Shown here one piece after another: positions 1 to 3,617 of a DNA stretch of 10,801 nucleotides. The stretch is from Bacillota bacterium. GTDB lineage: Bacteria > Bacillota > Bacilli > Alicyclobacillales > SLC66. A program made the position numbers and the translations under genes. Within the stretch, counting starts at the first letter, position 1. Each line of letters begins with the position of its first letter. The notes under the pieces are model-generated. The model did not search any database, had not been told where the DNA came from, and was given only the letters and a program-made list of their open reading frames with translations. The stretch spans positions 1-10,801 of the forward strand of contig JAKADD010000052.1 in NCBI GenBank assembly GCA_021820825.1, written 5' to 3'.

Positions 1-41
1 CCGCTGCCCAGGGCGAGACCGATCGAGGAATGTTTTTGCAT
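1..41 (-). CDS. Patatin-like phospholipase (YlbK/RssA type), N-terminus only
   Basis: Only the first 13 complete codons lie in the window; the gene runs off the left edge. The peptide reads MQKHSSIGLALGSG. The stretch IGLALGSG is the typical opening of bacterial patatin-like esterases, where it leads into the glycine-rich oxyanion loop (G-x-G-G-x-R/K-G) and later a GxSxG nucleophile, neither of which can be seen here. The ATG at 41 is preceded at good distance (7 nt) by a strong GGAGGGG ribosome binding site. Position supports the call: in Bacillus the rsmD(ylbH)-coaD cluster is followed by ylbJ and the patatin-like gene ylbK. Here it follows coaD directly, with an 83-nt gap and no obvious terminator. 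The identity rests on few residues plus context, so it is a moderate-confidence call. Confidence 0.6.
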   Translation of the reverse strand, partial: MQKHSSIGLALGS

Positions 42-124
42 GCGGTTTCCCCTCCTCATCAGGCGCTTTACTCTGGCGGCAGACAGCATCATGATCAGTT
101 GGCGCTGCGAAGGAGCCTGAATAT

Positions 125-601
125 TTATTTGTATTTGTCCTGTAAGGCTGCCCCGACGTGTTCCGGCACAAACCTGTCCACGCTGCCTCCATAACTCGCG
201 ATTTCCTTGATCATGCTTGAACTCAGATAGGAAAATTCGTGATGCGTCGGAATGAAGATCGTCTCTGCTTCAGGATGCAGTTCCCGATTCATCGACGCCA
301 GTTGCAGTTCATTCTCAAAATCGCTGACGACTCGCAGTCCGCGAATGATGACCTCCGCCTGCTGCTGTTTCATGTAATCGACCAATAAACCCGGGAAGAA
401 GTCCACCGTGACATTCGGCAGATCGTAAACCGCCCGGGAAATGAGCTGGATGCGCTCCTCCACGCTAAAAAGCGGCGCCTTTTTAACATTGACAAGCACC
501 GCGATCACGATCTTGTCGAACATCTTGGCCGCTCGTCTGACAATGTCGAGATGCCCATTTGTGATCGGATCGAAACTCCCGCCGTACACGCCGCTTCTCA
601 A
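125..601 (-). CDS. coaD: Phosphopantetheine adenylyltransferase (CoaD)
   Basis: Catalyses transfer of AMP from ATP to 4'-phosphopantetheine to give dephospho-CoA, the penultimate step of coenzyme A synthesis, in the cytoplasm. With a TTG start at 601 the protein has 158 residues, matching the usual 159-161. Visible motifs are GGSFDPITNGH (residues 7-17) with the nucleotidyltransferase TxGH signature, KKAPLFSVEER (40-50), RGLR (87-90) and SSSMIKEIA (128-136, the C-terminal nucleotide-binding motif). No in-frame ATG exists near the required N-terminus. The TTG is chosen because the conserved sheet (SGVYGGSFDP) begins right after it; a GGAG lies about 11 nt upstream, a rather long spacing. The open frame continues far upstream but that part overlaps rsmD antiparallel to nothing conserved and is not coding for CoaD. 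It lies 50 nt after rsmD, as in Bacillus (ylbH-coaD), probably as one operon. Confidence 0.95.
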   Translation of the reverse strand: MRSGVYGGSFDPITNGHLDIVRRAAKMFDKIVIAVLVNVKKAPLFSVEERIQLISRAVYDLPNVTVDFFPGLLVDYMKQQQAEVIIRGLRVVSDFENELQLASMNRELHPEAETIFIPTHHEFSYLSSSMIKEIASYGGSVDRFVPEHVGAALQDKYK

Positions 602-651
602 TACATAACACGCTCCATATCGCCGACATATGCCAAACACTGCGTAAACGG

Positions 652-1206
652 TCAATCTGACCGCGCGGCAAATCTGTAAATCGCCACTTTTACGGAACCA
701 TATACAGCCATCCGCTTCAGATTCAGAGACGGCTGTTCGGGGAGGGGAGTTTTGGCGTCCATTTCCGCCACCACCGTTCCCTCTGCACACAGCAGCTTTT
801 TCTCCACCAGGATGGCCAGCGACTGTGGCAACAATCCCAGACGGTACGGTGGATCGAGAAAGACAAGATCAAATTGTACGCCTTCTTTGGCCAGTCGCGA
901 GAGCGCCGCGTGATGAAACGTGGGCAATACCCGCGCCCGCGTTTGCACGCCCAGACTATGCAGATTATCCCGTACGACGCTGGCAGTCGACCGATCCACA
1001 AAGACAGCGGAATCGACGCCCCGACTGATCGCCTCGATGCCGAGCGCGCCAGAACCGGCAAACAGATCCAGACACACGCCGCCGTCAAAATAGGCGCCAA
1101 GCATGGAAAATATGGCTTCCCGCACCCGTTCGGCAGTCGGTCTGGTCGACAGCCCGCGGGGCGCCAGCAGAGAACGGCCCTTAAACTCTCCGGCAATGAC
1201 TCGCAT
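652..1206 (-). CDS. rsmD: 16S rRNA (guanine(966)-N(2))-methyltransferase RsmD
   Basis: SAM-dependent enzyme that methylates G966 of 16S rRNA in the 30S subunit (E. coli numbering). The protein has 184 residues, the same length as Bacillus YlbH. It opens with the family hallmark MRVIAGEFKGR, then TRPTAERVREAIF (21-33), the SAM-binding motif I DLFAGSGALGIEAISRG (about 48-63) and the catalytic D/N-PPY motif as FLDPPY (116-121). The ATG at 1206 is selected because it gives the conserved N-terminus and follows a GAGAGGTGG ribosome binding site; the same frame stays open for about 100 codons further upstream, but that stretch carries hairpins and an opposing terminator and has no resemblance to the family. 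First gene of a probable rsmD-coaD-patatin operon. Ends 50 nt before coaD. Confidence 0.96.
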   Translation of the reverse strand: MRVIAGEFKGRSLLAPRGLSTRPTAERVREAIFSMLGAYFDGGVCLDLFAGSGALGIEAISRGVDSAVFVDRSTASVVRDNLHSLGVQTRARVLPTFHHAALSRLAKEGVQFDLVFLDPPYRLGLLPQSLAILVEKKLLCAEGTVVAEMDAKTPLPEQPSLNLKRMAVYGSVKVAIYRFAARSD

Positions 1207-1226
1207 CGCGCCACCTCTCATTCCGT

Positions 1227-1256
1227 ACTGTACCACAAGCGATTTCCCCATCACAA
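1227..1256 (-). promoter_or_regulatory. Possible sigma-A promoter of rsmD-coaD
   Basis: On the minus strand TTGTGA (1251-1256) and TACAGT (1227-1232) are separated by 18 nt, and the -10 is preceded by TGG, an extended -10 (TGn). The predicted start point falls at about 1220, almost touching the ribosome binding site of rsmD, which leaves a very short leader and lowers confidence. The -10 context GTGGTACAGT is nearly the same as the one found in front of psd. Confidence 0.35.
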
Positions 1257-1316
1257 ATCCGTCCAGTCGCAAGTCGCATGTATACAGATGCCGCCTTCTG
1301 GTCAGAATGTCATGTA

Positions 1317-1467
1317 GCGACGGCAACGTCGCATAGGCAACCAGAGAGAGTTGCCCTGTGCACTCTCTTCCGGTTTCTCCTCTCCCAGTAGCTGCGTGCG
1401 GAGGCATACATATGCCGCACAAGGCAGAACCCCCTCGCGTACCCGGGCGAGGGGGATTTCTTTTTTT
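1317..1467 (+). ncRNA. Candidate structured leader or small RNA ending in an intrinsic terminator
   Basis: This is most of the 348-nt gene-free stretch between rsmD (minus) and the first YjcZ-like gene (plus). Four stem-loops follow one another. (1) GCGACG-GCAA-CGTCGC, 1317-1332, closed by a GNRA tetraloop. (2) GGCAAC (1336-1341) with GTTGCC (1350-1355). (3) An exclusive alternative pairing AGAGAGT (1345-1351) with ACTCTCT (1362-1368). (4) A 10-bp stem, 1392-1401 with 1415-1427, with a 3-nt bulge. A terminator hairpin with a T run follows at 1430-1467, fixing the direction as plus. I recognise no known riboswitch, T-box or SRP RNA signature. No convincing promoter is seen; a weak TATACA at about 1281-1286 has no good -35. 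It may be an attenuator-type leader for the small genes that start 88 nt later, or an independent RNA. Inference from structure only. Confidence 0.4.
1430..1467 (+). terminator. Strong rho-independent terminator
   Basis: Perfect 9-bp GC-rich stem CCCCCTCGC (1430-1438) with GCGAGGGGG (1447-1455), 8-nt loop, followed by ATTTC and seven T (1461-1467). On the minus strand no T run follows the stem, so it acts on plus-strand transcripts. No plus-strand protein gene precedes it. Confidence 0.85.
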
Positions 1468-1554
1468 ATCCGGGCTGGTGTCCCTTTCGCGCAGACTCCT
1501 TTCAACATGCAATGTAGATGTACAGCACGACAGTCAAAAGGAGGTCTCAGAGCG

Positions 1555-1674
1555 ATGGAAGGAACGTTTGGCGGCTATACCAGGTGGGCGGTCGTATTTC
1601 TCATCATCTTTGTGCTTTTCTTCCTGCTCATCCCCGTGTACACGACGCAGTGCACCACAGTGCCTGTCTACTAA
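1555..1674 (+). CDS. YjcZ-like tiny membrane protein, first of tandem pair
   Basis: A 39-residue protein starting MEGTFGGYTRWAVVFL. A polar, glycine-containing N-terminus (1-10) leads into one hydrophobic helix of about 17 residues (11-28, WAVVFLIIFVLFFLLIP) and a short Thr-rich tail ending VPVY. The AGGAGGT ribosome binding site ends 9 nt before the ATG. The GG-x-hydrophobic-F(V/I)LFxLLI pattern resembles the YjcZ family of tiny Bacillales proteins (made during sporulation, often in tandem copies), whose exact role is not known; the likeness was judged by eye. It is followed 51 nt later by a paralogue with an almost identical first 25 residues, and no terminator separates them. A single Cys lies in the tail (residue 33), absent from the sister protein. 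No convincing sporulation promoter was found upstream. Confidence 0.75.
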   Translation: MEGTFGGYTRWAVVFLIIFVLFFLLIPVYTTQCTTVPVY

Positions 1675-1725
1675 CACCCGGCACTCTGGCAATAAATAAA
1701 AACCATTTGTTGGGAGGTACTGCAC

Positions 1726-1857
1726 ATGGGCACATTTGGCGGTTATACACGATGGGCGGTCGTATTTCTGATCATCTTCGTTCTGTTCTTCCTGCTCGTG
1801 CCGGGCTCGTACGGCGCTGGCTACACTGGTGCGTCGGCGACTGCCATCGCCTACTAG
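1726..1857 (+). CDS. YjcZ-like tiny membrane protein, second of tandem pair
   Basis: A 43-residue protein beginning MGTFGGYTRWAVVFL, with a single hydrophobic span (about 10-26, ending in LLVPG) and a Gly/Ala/Ser/Tyr-rich tail (SYGAGYTGASATAIAY). The ribosome binding site GGGAGGT lies 7 nt before the ATG. Residues 2-25 match the upstream paralogue nearly one for one after a one-residue offset, while the C-terminal tails are unrelated, so the pair arose by tandem duplication with the tail diverging. Family assignment to YjcZ-like sporulation proteins is by eye. No clear intrinsic terminator follows; the region to the psd stop holds only imperfect hairpins without T runs. Convergent with psd. 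Confidence 0.78.
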   Translation: MGTFGGYTRWAVVFLIIFVLFFLLVPGSYGAGYTGASATAIAY

Positions 1858-1921
1858 AACCGCGCATTTTTTGCGACCGGCCATCATCAGAACATGGCTG
1901 TCCGGTTCAGTCGAGACACCG

Positions 1922-2028
1922 TTCAGATGACAGGAGAGGCGCACCCGGATACACGAACTGGAGTGTCCTGAATCCACCCGCGGACGGTGCGCCGTTCGCG
2001 GGTGTCTTGCTCGCAGAGAACGGCGCAC
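1922..2028. repeat. Overlapping inverted repeats between converging genes
   Basis: The 178-nt gap between the second YjcZ-like gene and the psd stop carries several competing hairpins: TTCAG-AT-GACA (1922-1932) with TGTCCTGAA (1964-1972); CACCCGCG (1975-1982) with CGCGGGTG (1997-2004); and a perfect 11-bp pair GTGCGCCGTTC (1987-1997) with GAACGGCGCAC (2018-2028). The last begins 8 nt past the psd stop codon and could be a psd transcript end without a canonical T run, or a stability hairpin. The second and third pairings are mutually exclusive. Confidence 0.5.
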
Positions 2029-2035
2029 GGATATT

Positions 2036-2878
2036 CTAATGACGTTCCAGCCATTTGCCGATCGGTTGCAGGGCCTGAACGCTGTCCCCCTTGACGACGT
2101 TCAGTTTGACCTGGCCCGCTCGAAAAATCAGCACAACAGTGCTCCCAAACTCAAACCAGGCAAACTCTTCTCCCCGTGCGACGGCGACTTCCTGAGGCAA
2201 GATCATCTGCGCTCTGCCGCGCGCTCTCTGATTCACAGTCTGACAGCGCAGATGGGAAGCGAGTTTTACACTGCCGACGATCGTCGAACCGACTTTAACA
2301 AGCGCAAACGTTCCTTCTCCGCGCGCGAACCATGAGATGGTCCGTTCATTTTTCGTATACAGACCGGGAACCTGCGTGGACCCCAGCCTGTTTACAGGAT
2401 ACAGAGTTCCCGGCACATGAACGATTCGCCTGATGACTGCGGCGACGGGGGCGTGAATTCGGTGGTAGTTGCGCGGACTGAGATAAATGACTACATGCGT
2501 GCCTTGTTCATACAAACTCGCGTCAACTTCCGCCAACAGCGCAGAAATGGAATAGGATATCCCTTTGATTTGCACAGCGCGTCCAGCTTCCACAAGTCCC
2601 AGTTCAACGATGACGCCGTCGGCTGGAGCCACGATGTCGTCCTCCCACACAGCAAAATTGCGGCTTCCCGGAGGGAGTTTGCGCGCAAAAAACTCTGCCA
2701 GGGATCCATAGCCCCGCCAAGGTTTGTCCGCCTGAGTGTCGGTGATGCCATAGATACGCATAAAAATCGGGATGAACGCCTTGCTGGCGAAACTCCTCAG
2801 AAAATACCCGGCAGTTTGCGTCAACAGGCGTTTGGGCAGGAGACTGAGCGCCGCATGCCCTGGATAAAGTTGCTTCAT
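2036..2878 (-). CDS. psd: Phosphatidylserine decarboxylase proenzyme
   Basis: Pyruvoyl-dependent membrane-associated enzyme converting phosphatidylserine to phosphatidylethanolamine. With the ATG at 2878 it has 280 residues (Bacillus Psd is about 263). Family landmarks are APADG (84-88; Asp87 of the self-processing triad), SPRNYHRIHAPV (134-145; His142), VGSVKLASH, and FGST (244-247) in place of the commonest LGST. Cleavage before Ser246 would give a beta chain of about 245 residues and an alpha chain of about 35 carrying the pyruvoyl group. The start is uncertain: the frame is open upstream (GTG at 2896), but the extra residues resemble nothing and overlap the likely promoter; a GGGAG lies about 12 nt before the ATG. 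The phosphatidylserine synthase gene pssA, its usual partner, is not next to it. Monocistronic by appearance, between the SASP gene and a converging pair. Confidence 0.93.
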   Translation of the reverse strand: MKQLYPGHAALSLLPKRLLTQTAGYFLRSFASKAFIPIFMRIYGITDTQADKPWRGYGSLAEFFARKLPPGSRNFAVWEDDIVAPADGVIVELGLVEAGRAVQIKGISYSISALLAEVDASLYEQGTHVVIYLSPRNYHRIHAPVAAVIRRIVHVPGTLYPVNRLGSTQVPGLYTKNERTISWFARGEGTFALVKVGSTIVGSVKLASHLRCQTVNQRARGRAQMILPQEVAVARGEEFAWFEFGSTVVLIFRAGQVKLNVVKGDSVQALQPIGKWLERH

Positions 2879-2917
2879 GCAAAACTTCGCTCCCACACAA
2901 AGACCGTTGCTTCGGCC

Positions 2918-2926
2918 ATTGTACCA
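2918..2926 (-). promoter_or_regulatory. Possible extended -10 promoter of psd
   Basis: The minus strand reads TGTGGTACAATGG, giving an extended -10 (TGG plus TACAAT at 2918-2923). No good -35 hexamer is found at 16-18 nt. Transcription would start near 2911, leaving a leader of about 33 nt before psd, which fits. Confidence 0.4.
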
Positions 2927-3011
2927 CAGCAAAGGATCGGCCGACGAATCCAATTTGGCTCGTCAACCGATCCCTGTTGCATACTGCATTTTACAGATTC
3001 AGAACAAATGC

Positions 3012-3233
3012 TTAAAAAGATTGATGACCCGCCAACTGTTGTTCAGCCATGGCCACGAGCTTTCTGGTCATATGACCGCCAATCGTACCCGTATCGCGAG
3101 TAGTCATGGTTCCCCAGTATCCGTCAGCCGGAGGCTGAATGCCCAGTTCCTGCGCAACTTCATATTTGAACTGGTCCATTGCCTTACTGACACCGCGTAC
3201 AACATGAGTATTGGAACGTTGTCCTGCAGCCAT
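3012..3233 (-). CDS. Alpha/beta-type small acid-soluble spore protein
   Basis: DNA-binding protein that coats and protects the chromosome in dormant spores and is degraded by the Gpr protease at germination. The 73-residue protein (MAAGQRSNTHVVRG...) shows the family core: AMDQFKYEVAQELGI, where KYE-VA is the expected Gpr cleavage region, and the second signature GTIGGHMTRKLVAMAEQQL. Between them, PADGYWGTMTTRD replaces the more usual GAD-T-SR segment. A GTG three codons earlier lies inside the GGGAGGTG ribosome binding site, so the ATG at 3233 is the better start. A sigma-G-like promoter is 30 nt upstream, as expected for forespore expression. It stands alone; psd follows after 133 nt with its own likely promoter. 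Which ssp paralogue it is cannot be said from one copy. Confidence 0.95.
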   Translation of the reverse strand: MAAGQRSNTHVVRGVSKAMDQFKYEVAQELGIQPPADGYWGTMTTRDTGTIGGHMTRKLVAMAEQQLAGHQSF

Positions 3234-3262
3234 TTGATTCACCTCCCATTGTTCTTGGCGTT

Positions 3263-3292
3263 AGTGTGTCCATGAGTTTCATTATCATGCAT
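3263..3292 (-). promoter_or_regulatory. Sigma-G-like promoter of the SASP gene
   Basis: The minus strand carries TGCATG (3287-3292), a 17-nt spacer and CACACTA (3263-3269), close to the sigma-G consensus TGMATA-N17/18-CATACTA. Spacing and position 30 nt before the start codon are right for a forespore-specific SASP gene. Confidence 0.6.
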
Positions 3293-3334
3293 CAGAAATC
3301 ATGCATCTGAATCGCACCATTGATGGCCGTTTTT

Positions 3335-3367
3335 TCTATCCCGAAAAATCGCCGCAGGCGTATTTTC
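3335..3367. repeat. Tag repeat copy 1 (truncated) with hairpin
   Basis: TCTATCCCGAAAAAT (3335-3349) is the shared tag, lacking its ATGAAGG part. Its end forms a hairpin with what follows: GAAAAAT-CGCC (3343-3353), loop GCA, GGCG-T-ATTTTC (3357-3367), with one-base bulges. It is the first of three copies in the recG-SASP gap. Confidence 0.55.
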
Positions 3368-3380
3368 TTCCCGGTTGTTG

Positions 3381-3417
3381 GTGGCGCGCAGCGCCATGAA
3401 GGTCTATCCCGAAAAAT
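3381..3417. repeat. Tag repeat copy 2 with perfect GCA-loop hairpin
   Basis: The hairpin TGGCGC-GCA-GCGCCA (3382-3396) runs directly into ATGAAGGTCTATCCC and GAAAAAT (3396-3417). The first ten bases, GTGGCGCGCA, recur at 3529-3538, and ATGAAGGTCTATCCC recurs at 3571-3585, so this is a modular hairpin-plus-tag unit. Confidence 0.6.
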
Positions 3418-3423
3418 GTGCCT

Positions 3424-3508
3424 GCTCTGGCGGGATCGTATACTGTGCCGCTGCTCAAACACGGCTGCGCCGAACTCGCCTCGGCACAGTATACGATCCC
3501 GCCAGAGC
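3424..3508. repeat. Perfect 27-bp inverted repeat (palindromic element)
   Basis: Left arm 3424-3450 (begins GCTCTGGCGGG, ends TGTGCCG) is exactly complementary to right arm 3482-3508, with a 31-nt centre that holds a small CGGC-TGC-GCCG hairpin. Runs of five T lie a few bases outside each arm (3512-3516 on plus, 3412-3416 read on minus), so it could stop transcription in both directions, including recG read-through. The length and perfection of the stem are far beyond a usual terminator and resemble a tiny MITE or palindromic repeat. No target-site duplication is apparent. Confidence 0.85.
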
Positions 3509-3528
3509 GAGTTTTTCATCTGCTGATA

Positions 3529-3592
3529 GTGGCGCGCAAGCGTTGAGATTTTGCTTCGCAAAACTCAGGCATGAAGGTCTATCCCAAGAATC
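3529..3592. repeat. Tag repeat copy 3 with expanded hairpin
   Basis: It starts with the same GTGGCGCGCA as copy 2 and ends with the same ATGAAGGTCTATCCC (3571-3585), but between them the hairpin is replaced by about 27 extra bases forming TGAG-A-TTTTGC, loop TTC, GCAAAA-CTCA (3544-3567). It lies 26 nt beyond the recG stop codon, so it is in the recG 3' untranslated region. Confidence 0.6.
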
Positions 3593-3617
3593 GTGGTATG
3601 CACTTCCACTGTAATGG

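Noticed and set aside
602..790. In-frame upstream extension of coaD
   Set aside because: It overlaps the end of rsmD in another frame and adds residues not found in CoaD proteins.
1207..1467. T-box, SAM, glycine or TPP riboswitch, or SRP RNA
   Set aside because: None of the diagnostic conserved motifs of these classes could be found on either strand.
1207..1512. In-frame open extension upstream of rsmD (about 100 codons)
   Set aside because: It covers hairpins and the opposing terminator, has no resemblance to RsmD, and the ATG at 1206 gives the exact family length with a ribosome binding site.
2879..2953. 25-residue N-terminal extension of psd
   Set aside because: It contains the candidate -10 TACAAT and has no similarity to Psd; the ATG at 2878 gives the usual N-terminal region.
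3292..3561. 89-codon minus-strand open frame in the recG-SASP gap
   Set aside because: It consists of the repeat tags and both arms of the palindrome, with no ribosome binding site or recognisable protein.
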